From NCBI GenBank assembly GCA_023663025.1, contig JAMPIC010000006.1, positions 1-64,000 on the forward strand: a DNA stretch of 64,000 nt, written 5' to 3'. Numbering within the stretch: the first letter of the stretch is position 1; each line of letters opens with the position of its first letter. Positions 40,467 to 49,289 of this stretch are shown here, piece by piece. The notes beneath the pieces were generated by a model that did no database searches, had not been told where the DNA came from, and saw only the letters and a program-made list of their open reading frames with translations. The position numbers and the translations under genes are program-made. Origin of the DNA: Prevotella sp. GTDB lineage: Bacteria; Bacillota; Clostridia; Oscillospirales; Ruminococcaceae.

Positions 40467-41849
40467 TTACTCCGCGTTCTCCGCCGCTGACTTCCGCGGC
40501 TTGCTTTTTTTGCCCGGCTTTGGTGTTTTTGAAGCTTCTTCCTGTTCAGCCGCTCCTGCGGTTTCCGCACCTGCGGTTGCCGCGCTTGCGGCTGCCTCCG
40601 CCTCCGCCATTAGTTCAGCCATAAGCCTTGCCGCGTCCTCCTCGGTCAGCTCACTGTCCTCGGATTTATCGGTTTCCGCCGCTTGGCTTTCGGACATTAC
40701 GTCCGCCATTATGTCCGCGAAATTCACCTGCGCGGGAGCTTCTTCCTCGGTCGGCGCTTCCTCCTGCGTCTGAGTCGTCTCCGCTTCCGGAATTATTTCC
40801 GGTTCCGGAACTGTCTCCGGTTCGGCGGCCGCCTCCGTAACGGGAACGTCCTGTCCGACCGCAGCCTGCGGTATCTCCGGTATCTCAACGGTCACTGCTT
40901 CTGTCTCGCCTTTTTCGGCGGACTGCGCAAGGCTTTCGCCCATAACCGAATCGGAAGCTATCTCGAAGGCTTCGCTTATATCGCCGCTGTCCCCGCCGCG
41001 CGTCGTCCTCATTATTTCTTTGAGGAATTCAAGCTGCGTGGGAATACCCGCGTCCACGATCTCCGAGCCGTTGTCCTCGATAACCGTACCCTCCTCGGCG
41101 TCCTCGTCAAATTCAAGCTCCACCTCGGGGATAAACGGGATTATGTCTTTTATAAGTTTCTCGTCTGTCCTGAACCTTTCGGTAATGCCGTCCTCGGCAA
41201 GAGTTATCTTTATATAGTCCGAGTTGCGGAAATTCTTAGCCGCCTCGGCGATAATGCCGTTCAGAACCTGCGGGTTCGTCCTCAGCTCGGTGCGCACAAT
41301 TTTGTTCACCAGCTCGAAAACGGTGTTCCGCATTTCCTCCTCGGCGGAAATATAGTACGCTTCTTTGCGGGAGTTTATCTCCTCAAGCAGTCTGCCCGAA
41401 GCGTCTATATACTTGCTGTATTTGTCCAGCGATTCTTCCCTGCCGTTTGCGAAACCCTCGTCGTAGCCTTCTTTTCTTGCCTGCTCCTTGAGCATCGCGC
41501 ACTCTCTTTTGGCTTTTTCCATGATAGCCATGGTGTCCGCCTTTGCTTTTGCGGAAATACTCGCCGCCTCGTTTTTGCCTGCTTCGATCACCTGAGCGCG
41601 CTCCTGCTCCAGAGCTGCGGAGCGCTCCGCAAGTATCTGCGAGACTTTTGCGTCCACCGCTTCGCTGAAGCGGCGCTCCTCCTCGGCTTTTTCCTCCTCG
41701 GCGCGTCTGCGCTGTTCCTCGGCGGAAATGACCTCTCCGGTTTCCTCGTCCTCGCCGGGAAGATATACCGTGTTGTCGATTTTAACAGGCTCGCCCACGC
41801 TGTAGGCGGGAACATAGCCATAGCCGTAGCCTTTAACTATTTTAAGCAA
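40467..41849 (-). CDS. fliH: FliH with long acidic C-terminal extension
   Basis: 460 aa, TTG start overlapping the end of fliG by 8 bases. Residues 45-130 are coiled coil and 130-290 the FliH/V-ATPase-E-like core (EEMRNTVFELVNKIVRTELR). The last about 170 residues are an added Glu/Ala/Pro-rich, low-complexity acidic tail with a basic end (KPGKKSKPRKS). Typical FliH is about 230-270 aa. Negative regulator and C-ring adaptor of FliI. Confidence 0.9.
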   Translation of the reverse strand: MLKIVKGYGYGYVPAYSVGEPVKIDNTVYLPGEDEETGEVISAEEQRRRAEEEKAEEERRFSEAVDAKVSQILAERSAALEQERAQVIEAGKNEAASISAKAKADTMAIMEKAKRECAMLKEQARKEGYDEGFANGREESLDKYSKYIDASGRLLEEINSRKEAYYISAEEEMRNTVFELVNKIVRTELRTNPQVLNGIIAEAAKNFRNSDYIKITLAEDGITERFRTDEKLIKDIIPFIPEVELEFDEDAEEGTVIEDNGSEIVDAGIPTQLEFLKEIMRTTRGGDSGDISEAFEIASDSVMGESLAQSAEKGETEAVTVEIPEIPQAAVGQDVPVTEAAAEPETVPEPEIIPEAETTQTQEEAPTEEEAPAQVNFADIMADVMSESQAAETDKSEDSELTEEDAARLMAELMAEAEAAASAATAGAETAGAAEQEEASKTPKPGKKSKPRKSAAENAE

Positions 41850-42852
41850 TGATCTCGTCCTCTCCGCCCTTGCCTATAACAAGCTCGCCTTCTTCTTCCA
41901 GATGCCTGATGATGCCGACGATCCTCTGCTGAGCCTCGTCAACGTCGCGCATACGAACGTTATGCAGGTATTCGATCTCCTGCTGTATGGATTCCTGCAT
42001 TCTCTGTGGCATATTCGCGTAGAGCGTAGCCGCCACGTCCGCATTGGAACCCTTGATAGCCACCGCCAGATCCTTTGTCTCCACGTCTCTGATGAAACGC
42101 TGGATAGACATGGAATCCAGCGACAGGATATCCTCGAATACGAACATCTTCTTTTTGATCTCGTCCACCAAAGCGGGGTCTCTCGCGGACAGCTCGTCGA
42201 AAATGTATTTCTCCGTTCCGCGGTCCACCTTGTTGAGGACGTCCGCCACATAGTTGATACCGCCGACCTCCGTAAGATCCATGGAAACAACCGCCGCGAA
42301 CTTTCTTTCCAATGTGGCTTCGATCGCCTTGACGGTCTCCGGTGAAGCGGATTCCATCTTGGCAATTCTCTCCACGACCTCCACGCGCTTTTCCTTGGGA
42401 AGCTCCTGAAGCACGAGGGAAGCCTGATCCGAATTTACATATGACAGAACAAGCGCGATAGTCTGCGGGTGCTCGTTCTGAATGATAGCAAGCAGGTTCT
42501 TGTAGTCCGACTTTCTGACGAACTCGAATGCCTTTGTCTGCATGGATTTGGAAACCTTGTCCATGAGCCGCTGCGCCATTTCCGGACCGTAAGCCTTTTC
42601 CAGAACCGAGCGGGCGTAGTCTATGCCGCCCTCGGTGATGACCTTCTGGGTCAGGCAAAGCTCATAGAATTCGTTCAGCACCTCGTCCATGGTAGCGACG
42701 TCCACATAGGGCAGACTGGACACTTCATAGGTAAGCTTTTCCACCTCGTCGTCGTTGAGACGCTTGTAGACGCCCGCCGCGTTTTCGGCTCCGATCGAGG
42801 TTATAACAACGGCAGCTTTCTGCAAATAGGAAAGTTCTTCGACATCAGCCAT
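41842..42852 (-). CDS. fliG: Flagellar motor switch protein FliG
   Basis: 336 aa. N domain binds FliF; middle domain has the EHPQTIALVLSYVNSDQASL motif; the C-terminal domain carries the charged helix (QRFIRDVETKDLAVAIKGSN) that contacts MotA. Its start codon overlaps the fliF stop (TGATG). Confidence 0.97.
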   Translation of the reverse strand: MADVEELSYLQKAAVVITSIGAENAAGVYKRLNDDEVEKLTYEVSSLPYVDVATMDEVLNEFYELCLTQKVITEGGIDYARSVLEKAYGPEMAQRLMDKVSKSMQTKAFEFVRKSDYKNLLAIIQNEHPQTIALVLSYVNSDQASLVLQELPKEKRVEVVERIAKMESASPETVKAIEATLERKFAAVVSMDLTEVGGINYVADVLNKVDRGTEKYIFDELSARDPALVDEIKKKMFVFEDILSLDSMSIQRFIRDVETKDLAVAIKGSNADVAATLYANMPQRMQESIQQEIEYLHNVRMRDVDEAQQRIVGIIRHLEEEGELVIGKGGEDEIIA

Positions 42853-44480
42853 CAGTTGTCATCCTCCTCTTTCATCCAGTTTTTAAGAAGCTGAGCAACG
42901 ATCTCGGGACTGTACTTGGCAAAATCGCTGATCTCTCTTCTGATAACGACTTCCTTGGTCTCTATCTGGTCGTCGATAAGGCTGGGAACTTCCACAGGCT
43001 CGCCCGCCTCGCTGAATGTGAACATATCCACTGGCTCTTCGCCGTCCGCAGCGACCAGACCGCTGGTCTCGATGATCTGCTGCTCGAAAGCCTTTCTCTT
43101 TTTCTTTGCGTTGCCCGAAAGAATAGCCATAATAATAAGTATAACAAGAATGAGAATGAGTACGATCGCGCCCACAAGAATGAGCTGGTTAAAGGTAAGA
43201 CCGAACAGGTATCTGGGCTCCGCTGTAATATTGTCGGAAATGGCGTCCACTCTCGGGAAATTGGTAACCGTAACTACGTCGTTGACCACTTCGGGGTTGA
43301 CCGTTCCGGCGTTTCCCACAAGTCTTACCAGATCCTGCGTTTCCGCGTCGGAGAGGTAATCGCGGTAAACCACTACCGCGATGGAAAGTCCCTCGATGTC
43401 GTAGCCCGCTTTTTCGATCTGTTCCTTATAGGTGTCCACAAGGTATGTATTGGATATTCTGTTTTCCGTCCAGGCTCCCGTACCGTCCGTATCGCCGGTG
43501 GGGTAGGTATCGTCCGCGTTGCCTTCGAGACCGACTATTCCTCCGTCAACTGTAGTGCCGCCGGAAGCCTCGTCCACGTCCGCATGGCTGAGAACGCCGG
43601 TGTTTGTGTTGTCCTCGGGTCTGTAGTCTACGTTTTCGCTGACCTTGCTGTCGAAGTCCAGCACCATATTTACCGCGACGGAAACGCCGTCGTCTCCGTA
43701 TATCGGAATCATAAGCTCGAGTATTTTGTTTTTGATTGTATTTTCAAGATTTGTCTTGAACGCCAGCTTGCGGGTCTCTTCGCGCACCAGATCGTAATCG
43801 TCCTGAGCATTGGCTATCTGGGGGATGCCGTAACCGTCCACGATCATGATATTGTCGTCGGTAAGTCCGGGCCAGCCGTACTTTACAATGTGGGTGATAC
43901 CCACGATCTGCTTGTTGGAAAGCTTTTCTATGCCGTCCAGACTGACATACACCGACGCGGTAGCGGGCTGTCTGAGAGACGGCACCACCACATCCTGAAG
44001 CTCGGGGTCGGTAAGCGTGACCTCCGCGCTGCTTATTCCCTCCATAGACGCGATTATCGCGCCCAATCTGTCCTGCGTGTCGATACGCTCGTAAAATTTC
44101 TGCTGACGCTCGGTGTCGAACATTCCCGAATTTGTCGTGGTCATGGGATAGTTCTTGCCGCTCTTGGGGTATTCCTGCTGAGCGAGCTGTATCGCTATGG
44201 TATTTTCCGTACCTTTCAGCACCGTGATCGTACCGTTTGAGAGCTTAGCCTCGTAACCCATGCCCTCTATGAGGGTGACCATTTCGGCCGCCTCCTGAGT
44301 TTCAAGTCCCTCGTAGAGTACGACGTAATCCTTTTTGTTAAGGATCGCCGTTATAATAACTGCGGCAAGGATAATGCAGACTATGATCGCTATGTAAGCA
44401 AATCTTCTCTTTTTATCCTGCGCTTCCCAGAACTGGGTAAAAGACTTTACAAGCTTATCAGCCTGATCTTTCATCGCCAT
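42852..44480 (-). CDS. fliF: MS-ring protein FliF
   Basis: 542 aa. Two TM segments (about 27-47 and 425-447) flanking the ring-building periplasmic-type domains; the C-terminal tail (EISDFAKYSPEIVAQLLKNW) binds FliG. Start at the first of two ATGs (MAMKDQ). First scaffold of the basal body. Confidence 0.97.
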   Translation of the reverse strand: MAMKDQADKLVKSFTQFWEAQDKKRRFAYIAIIVCIILAAVIITAILNKKDYVVLYEGLETQEAAEMVTLIEGMGYEAKLSNGTITVLKGTENTIAIQLAQQEYPKSGKNYPMTTTNSGMFDTERQQKFYERIDTQDRLGAIIASMEGISSAEVTLTDPELQDVVVPSLRQPATASVYVSLDGIEKLSNKQIVGITHIVKYGWPGLTDDNIMIVDGYGIPQIANAQDDYDLVREETRKLAFKTNLENTIKNKILELMIPIYGDDGVSVAVNMVLDFDSKVSENVDYRPEDNTNTGVLSHADVDEASGGTTVDGGIVGLEGNADDTYPTGDTDGTGAWTENRISNTYLVDTYKEQIEKAGYDIEGLSIAVVVYRDYLSDAETQDLVRLVGNAGTVNPEVVNDVVTVTNFPRVDAISDNITAEPRYLFGLTFNQLILVGAIVLILILVILIIMAILSGNAKKKRKAFEQQIIETSGLVAADGEEPVDMFTFSEAGEPVEVPSLIDDQIETKEVVIRREISDFAKYSPEIVAQLLKNWMKEEDDN

Positions 44481-44549
44481 TGTCCGAATTTTCCTTCCTT
44501 ATCGTAGTACATGCCGCGCCGAGCGGCTGCCGGAGAAACCGGCTGCAAA

Positions 44550-44855
44550 TCACATCGACATCTGGATAATTCTGTCGTAAGCGTTCACGACCGCGTCCTT
44601 GACCGCCACGAACGTATCCACGGCGACGGAAGCCTTGGTCATATTGTTATAGATGGTATGCAGATCGTCGATCTCGCCCATGGCGAGGCGGAGGGAATCC
44701 TCCTGAACGGTTTTCTGGGTTTCCTGCACCTCGGAAAAGATCTCCTTGAAAACGTCGGAGAACTGCGGTTTGCTGCCCTGCGCTTCCGAAACGGAATTAT
44801 CCTCGAAAAGCGACTCCACGGGTCTGATAGAGCCGGTGATAGGTACTATAAACAT
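44550..44855 (-). CDS. fliE: Flagellar basal body protein FliE
   Basis: 101 aa. C-terminal KASVAVDTFVAVKDAVVNAY, then DRIIQMSM typifies FliE, which links the MS ring to the rod. AAAGGAG precedes ATG 44855. Confidence 0.95.
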   Translation of the reverse strand: MFIVPITGSIRPVESLFEDNSVSEAQGSKPQFSDVFKEIFSEVQETQKTVQEDSLRLAMGEIDDLHTIYNNMTKASVAVDTFVAVKDAVVNAYDRIIQMSM

Positions 44856-44893
44856 ATGTAAGAACTCCTTTATTTTATGTGAAGATCAGGCTG

Positions 44894-45394
44894 TTATCTT
44901 CCGTTAAGGGTCATAGCCTTGCTGAGCATGGCTTTTACAGCCTTATAGGCGGAAACGTTCGCCTCGTAGGAACGCTGAGTTGCCAGCAGATCCATTTGTT
45001 CCTTGGAATTGTCAACGTTGCTCTTGTAGATATATCCGTCCTCGTCCGCAAGGGGGTTGTCGGGGTCGTAGACGGGAACGAACGGAGCGTCGTCGTCCAC
45101 AACGTCCACTACCGTAACGCCCGCGTTCTTGAAGCGGTTCTGCCGTCCCAGATAGTACACGCCGCGGTTATGCCTTACGCCCGTATCGTTTTCGGACATT
45201 TTCGTATACTGATCCAGCACGTCGCTGAACTTTTTCTTTTCCGAAACGATAACGAGCTGACGGCAGTAGGGGTCGCCGTCGGGCGAGGTATTATAGGTAT
45301 TCTGATTTGCGATATTCTGCAAAATTATGTCCGACCTCAGTCTCTGCGCGGAAAGCGCCGAGGTGCTGATATCGAGCGAGCTTATAAACGACAT
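44894..45394 (-). CDS. flgC: Proximal rod protein FlgC
   Basis: 166 aa, slightly longer than the usual 145-150. N-terminal LDISTSALSAQRLRSDIILQ, NIANQNTY and C-terminal SYEANVSAYKAVKAMLSKAM rod helices. Follows flgB as in the conserved flgB-flgC-fliE order. Confidence 0.95.
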   Translation of the reverse strand: MSFISSLDISTSALSAQRLRSDIILQNIANQNTYNTSPDGDPYCRQLVIVSEKKKFSDVLDQYTKMSENDTGVRHNRGVYYLGRQNRFKNAGVTVVDVVDDDAPFVPVYDPDNPLADEDGYIYKSNVDNSKEQMDLLATQRSYEANVSAYKAVKAMLSKAMTLNGR

Positions 45395-45451
45395 AGCCGA
45401 ACCATCCTTTCAAAAGATATGCGCTATATGTGCTATATGTCACCGCGGTAA

Positions 45452-45862
45452 TTATTTGGATACCGCTTTTCTTATCATCTGGTAATTATTGTTAAGATAA
45501 TCCATCAGTGCGCTGTACTGATACTGGGCGTCCGCCAGAGCCGACTGTTCTTTTTCCATGTCCACGTTGTTTCCGTCGAGTATTTGGTTCGTGTTCGTCT
45601 CATAGCCGGTAGTTACGGTAAGGTGAAGCTTACCGTCCTCGCCTATGGGACTGCTGTCGCCGTGATAGAAGCCATTGGTAAGCCCTTCGTGGTAGCGGCA
45701 CTTGCATTTTTCCTTGAGGATAAGACCGAACTCCACGGTTTTCGCTTTATAGTCGGGGGTATCGCTGTTGGCGATATTATGCGAGATCACACGCTGTTTG
45801 TACCAGGTTGCGTCCAGCGCCTGTTCGGCGAGGTTATGCGTAACGCTGTCGAAAAGACCCAT
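45452..45862 (-). CDS. flgB: Proximal rod protein FlgB; first gene of the operon
   Basis: 136 aa. QRVISHNIANSDTPDYKAKT near the N terminus and the C-terminal QYSALMDYLNNNYQMIRKAV are FlgB signatures. AAAGGA upstream of ATG 45862. It heads a leftward operon of about 27 kb ending at cheD. The long AT-rich region upstream probably holds the operon promoter. Confidence 0.95.
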   Translation of the reverse strand: MGLFDSVTHNLAEQALDATWYKQRVISHNIANSDTPDYKAKTVEFGLILKEKCKCRYHEGLTNGFYHGDSSPIGEDGKLHLTVTTGYETNTNQILDGNNVDMEKEQSALADAQYQYSALMDYLNNNYQMIRKAVSK

Positions 45863-45950
45863 ATATGTACCAATCCTTTCCCGTCGGAAAGCCGACCTTA
45901 AAATTCATGATTTTAAAAATAGAAACACTTACCCATACTTATTTAATATT

Positions 45951-45979
45951 AGTATATAACATTTCCGAAAAAAAAACAA
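45951..45979 (-). promoter_or_regulatory. Possible flgB operon promoter
   Basis: Minus strand TTGTTT (45974-45979), 17-base spacer, TATACT (45951-45956), about 90 bases before flgB. The -35 is weak, so activation by a regulator is plausible. Confidence 0.4.
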
Positions 45980-46295
45980 GTATTAAGAAAAATTTTTTCC
46001 GCGCAAAGCGTAAAATTTTTAATGATATTTCTATTAATTTTTTCTAAACATCACAAAAAAGCCCATTGTGTGACGAATTTTTGATTATTTGTGACGGAGA
46101 TTTTGTATATTTTGCACAACAAATATCCGAATATACATTTTGGATTAATCCAAAACAGTTTATACAAATTGTTAACAAGGAAATTTTTTCTTACATTTCA
46201 AACAAAATTTCCCTGTTAAAATTTTCTTTTTGTTAACAATTTTCTGTAAAAAATCGAGTTTGCAAAAAGAAAGGAGAGGTAAATTGGTGTTTGCG

Positions 46296-46338
46296 TTTTT
46301 ATAAACAAAACCGTCCTTCCGTTATCGGAGGGACGGTT
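46296..46338 (-). terminator. Terminator of the transglutaminase lipoprotein operon
   Basis: A 13-bp stem with one wobble (46309-46321 with 46326-46338), followed on the minus strand by TTGTTTATAAAAAC, just past the stop of the last lipoprotein gene. Confidence 0.8.
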
Positions 46339-46349
46339 CTGCCGCAGTT

Positions 46350-47552
46350 TCAATCCGCGTAGTTTATTATAAAAGTAAGTATGCGGTACTGTCCGTAATA
46401 ATCGGTCCAGAGAAGCTTGATGTTTTCTCCGCATTCCGCCCTTACCCTTTCCGTTACGGGAGTGAAAAGCTCCTCGTTGTCAAGGTCGGATAAAGAGGAC
46501 AGATACAGATCCGTAGTGGAGAACTTTATCATTGCGCTGGTCTTACGGTTTTTTACCGCTCCTATTATTGCGTTTTCCGCTGCGACGAGAAGTTCCTCGT
46601 CGGTGTTGACGTCCGCGCCCTCGCGGACAAAGTAGTTTTCCTCTGTGCCGTATGCCTTGGGCGGTTCGGCTGGATATGGGAGTATGGTATGATTGTTTTT
46701 TATTACGGAATCGGTTACCATAAAGTATTGGTAAAGGATAACGTCGGGGTACTGCTTATGGAGGTTGTCGTCGGGTTTATCCCATGTTACGTCCACATGA
46801 TACCAGTTTCCGTTCAGCTTGACCATGTTCCACATATGGCGGACATATGTCTCGCCTGTGACAATTACGTTTTCGATGCCCGCAAGGTTGCAAAGGTAAG
46901 AGAAAGCTTTTGTGTAACCCTCGCACAACGCTTTTTTCCGCACAAGCGCGCCGTAAATTGTGTCGGCATATTCGTCGTCGGGGTCTGTCTCGCAGTTGAG
47001 AACAAGGTAATCGTGAAAGTATTTCAGCTTCTCGTAATCGTCCATATCGGGCTTCAGCTGCGAAACGATATCCTTGGCTGCTCTTTCGGCAGCGATGTTC
47101 ATACTGCTTATTTCGTCCGCGGTAAGGCGGTAATAAAAATTCACCACAAATTCCTGCATATCCGTGGAATAGTCAAGCCTCCAGGTGGAGATGTGGTTGA
47201 ACGAAAGCTGTTCGAGACGTATGGTTTCGAGTATCTTTCCGTATATCGCCGAGTCCACGGGCAGGGTAACCGAATCCTTCAGCGTTCCGAGAGACTTTAC
47301 CGTATCGTCGTATATTTCCCGTTCGTCGTCGCTAAGCGCGTAGGTTCTGTAGTAATTTGTTTCCATTCCTTCGGGAATGTAAAAATCGGCGTAGTTGTTT
47401 TTGCCGGTTTCGGAGGGAGCGATCACACCCGAATCAAGGATAGTTCCTCCCGAGTAAATATGGTATTCCGTACTTCGGCTGTCGGAGCAGCCGGCGGCGG
47501 AAGCGCAGAGAACGCAAAGCATAAGCGCCGCCGCATATTTGATTTTTCGCAA
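46350..47552 (-). CDS. Transglutaminase-like lipoprotein 1
   Basis: 400 aa, TTG start 8 bases after GGAGG. Lipoprotein signal with lipobox ASAAGC. Transglutaminase/protease core with the full triad: Cys in ALCEGYTKAFSYLC, His in RHMWNMVKLNGNWYHVD, Asp in VDVTWD. Exported, anchored to the outer face of the membrane. Such domains cross-link or cleave proteins or peptidoglycan-linked peptides; the substrate is unknown. Last of five paralogues in one operon. Confidence 0.85.
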   Translation of the reverse strand: MRKIKYAAALMLCVLCASAAGCSDSRSTEYHIYSGGTILDSGVIAPSETGKNNYADFYIPEGMETNYYRTYALSDDEREIYDDTVKSLGTLKDSVTLPVDSAIYGKILETIRLEQLSFNHISTWRLDYSTDMQEFVVNFYYRLTADEISSMNIAAERAAKDIVSQLKPDMDDYEKLKYFHDYLVLNCETDPDDEYADTIYGALVRKKALCEGYTKAFSYLCNLAGIENVIVTGETYVRHMWNMVKLNGNWYHVDVTWDKPDDNLHKQYPDVILYQYFMVTDSVIKNNHTILPYPAEPPKAYGTEENYFVREGADVNTDEELLVAAENAIIGAVKNRKTSAMIKFSTTDLYLSSLSDLDNEELFTPVTERVRAECGENIKLLWTDYYGQYRILTFIINYAD

Positions 47553-47639
47553 ACGCTATGCCTCCCGGACAGTCAGCCGCTTTTGGCTAATTGCCGCCGT
47601 CAGCCGACCTTATGTATTTTACGGCGCCGATCGTTCGGG

Positions 47640-49259
47640 TCATTCGTATTCGGGGAACAGCTTTATGACAAGCGATGTGGCGTCGTAGCTGAAATTGACG
47701 ACAGACGAATTGAACTTGTTGTCCGCCGACTTATACGCTTCCTCGTAAATGTCGAGAGCCTGCTTGCTGGAGCTGTCGAACAGATTGAACACAGTTTCGT
47801 CGTAGACTTCCCGGTCGGAGCACTGTATCTGAACAGGGGAGGTTTTGTCCGCAGAGCTTTCGATAAGTCCGTCGCGGAGCATTATCCTCGCCTCGGTCCA
47901 GCTTTCGGCGATAAGGTTATTTTTTGCGAAGTAGCTGCAGTCGTTCGATACAGCCTCCGGGTATTTGTAGGGCTGGTCGTAGACAGTGCGGCTTTCCTCC
48001 AGCATTTTGTCGGGAACGCAGAAATAATCGTACCTGACATAATTTCCCTCCGCGCCGCTTGATACGGCGTAGGTTATGTCTATATTGTACCATTTCCCGT
48101 CGATTCTGACCTTGTTCCACATATGGGGCTGACCGTCGGCGTCGCCGGTAACGGTCGCGGTTTCGACGCCCGCCTTGCTGCAAAGGTAGGAAAAGGCTTT
48201 TGAAAATCCTCCGCAGATGGCTTTTTTGTCGACGAACACGCCGTATATGTCGCGGCAGTTGTCCGCGGTATCGTCGTACACAACCGTAGAGGCGAGGACA
48301 TCGTTAAAAAGCTTTACCTTGTCGTAGTCCGTCATGTCCGAGGTTATCATCGCGAGTATCCTGTCAACCTCTGCGTCGATTTCGCTTTGCATTTTTTCGG
48401 TCGCGTCCTTGCCGTACTTGTAGAACATTTTTGAGCTGGCAAGCTTTTTGGTGGAGGAATTGACCGCGTACTGCATTTTCTTGTCGATGAAGAACATGGA
48501 GGGCTCGTCGTCGTAGATTATCTGGTAAACGTCGCAGTAGTCCTCGGAGGATATGCCGATGTTCCCGTCAAATGTGATGGAGCTGCTGTAATTCTCGGCG
48601 GCGTTTATTATTTCATTATAAATATAGGTATGTTTTTCGTCGAGAAATCTGTAGCTGTAGGGACGGTCAAGGACGGAGCTTTCCGAAGAGCCGAGCGCGC
48701 TTAAAAGTCCGGTAGTTTCGGAAACGTCTCCCGACGTATCCGACGAGGGACGGGTATTGGTGTCCGGACCGGAGGGAACTCCGGTCGAAACCGCAGAAGC
48801 CTCCGCAGTCTGTGCGGTCTGTGCGGTCTGTGCAGCCGGAGGATTTTCCGAAGCGGCGGAGGCGCTTGAAGCGGAGCTTGCCAATTCCGCGAAGTTAATC
48901 GGCGTGGTGCTTGTAAACTCCGATATGGGGACTTTCGGCACTCCCGGAACGGCGGAGACCTCCGGCTCCGAGACGTCGTCCCCGCTGTCTGCGGAGGTTG
49001 TCGTTGCAAGCTCGGGATTGGATTCCGAAGAAGCTGTGCGCTTGGTGGATTCCGACATTGGAAATGTTATGGGTTCTGTACTTTCCGAGGTATCCTCGGT
49101 AATGTACACTACCGTAGGACGGGAAGCTTCCGTCGCCGCGACGGGCAGGGTGTCCTCCCAGTCGGCGGAGCTTCCGTCATAGCAGCCCGAGACGGTCATA
49201 ATGCATACCGCCGCGGCAGCTGTCAGTGAAACGGCAAGCTTGAAATTTTTTTCCGGCAT
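47640..49259 (-). CDS. Transglutaminase-like lipoprotein 2
   Basis: 539 aa. Lipobox TVSGC, then a Ser/Thr/Pro/Ala-rich spacer of about 180 residues that would lift the domain off the membrane. Triad: Cys in AICGGFSKAFSYLC, His in QPHMWNKVRIDGKWYN, Asp in IDITYA. AAAGGAG precedes ATG 49259. It differs from its neighbours in the residues after the Asp (TYA rather than TWD). Confidence 0.85.
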   Translation of the reverse strand: MPEKNFKLAVSLTAAAAVCIMTVSGCYDGSSADWEDTLPVAATEASRPTVVYITEDTSESTEPITFPMSESTKRTASSESNPELATTTSADSGDDVSEPEVSAVPGVPKVPISEFTSTTPINFAELASSASSASAASENPPAAQTAQTAQTAEASAVSTGVPSGPDTNTRPSSDTSGDVSETTGLLSALGSSESSVLDRPYSYRFLDEKHTYIYNEIINAAENYSSSITFDGNIGISSEDYCDVYQIIYDDEPSMFFIDKKMQYAVNSSTKKLASSKMFYKYGKDATEKMQSEIDAEVDRILAMITSDMTDYDKVKLFNDVLASTVVYDDTADNCRDIYGVFVDKKAICGGFSKAFSYLCSKAGVETATVTGDADGQPHMWNKVRIDGKWYNIDITYAVSSGAEGNYVRYDYFCVPDKMLEESRTVYDQPYKYPEAVSNDCSYFAKNNLIAESWTEARIMLRDGLIESSADKTSPVQIQCSDREVYDETVFNLFDSSSKQALDIYEEAYKSADNKFNSSVVNFSYDATSLVIKLFPEYE

Positions 49260-49289
49260 CGGCTGAAGCTCCTTTCTGTGCGGAAATAA

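Larger units (their letters stand above)
45863..46349. other. Upstream control region of the flagellar operon
   Basis: 487 bases without a credible gene, very AT-rich. It holds a weak promoter, two TGTGACG direct repeats exactly 21 bases apart (46069-46075, 46090-46096), a reverse TCACA at 46051-46055, and two perfect TTGTTAACAA palindromes (46169-46178, 46230-46239). The terminator of the lipoprotein operon is at the right end. Function of the repeats is unproven. Confidence 0.55.

Noticed and set aside
39457..40773. A 438-codon frame opposite fliI and fliH
   Set aside because: It spans the junction of two genuine genes and has His/Arg-rich shadow composition.
40683..41852. A 389-codon frame opposite fliH
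   Set aside because: Antisense shadow of a Glu/Ala-rich gene; Phe/Leu/Arg-rich translation with no family features.
46269..46302. A strong ribosome-binding-like AAAGGAGAGGT followed by a six-codon TTG frame
   Set aside because: No downstream gene on that strand and no evidence of translation; likely chance in AT-rich sequence.
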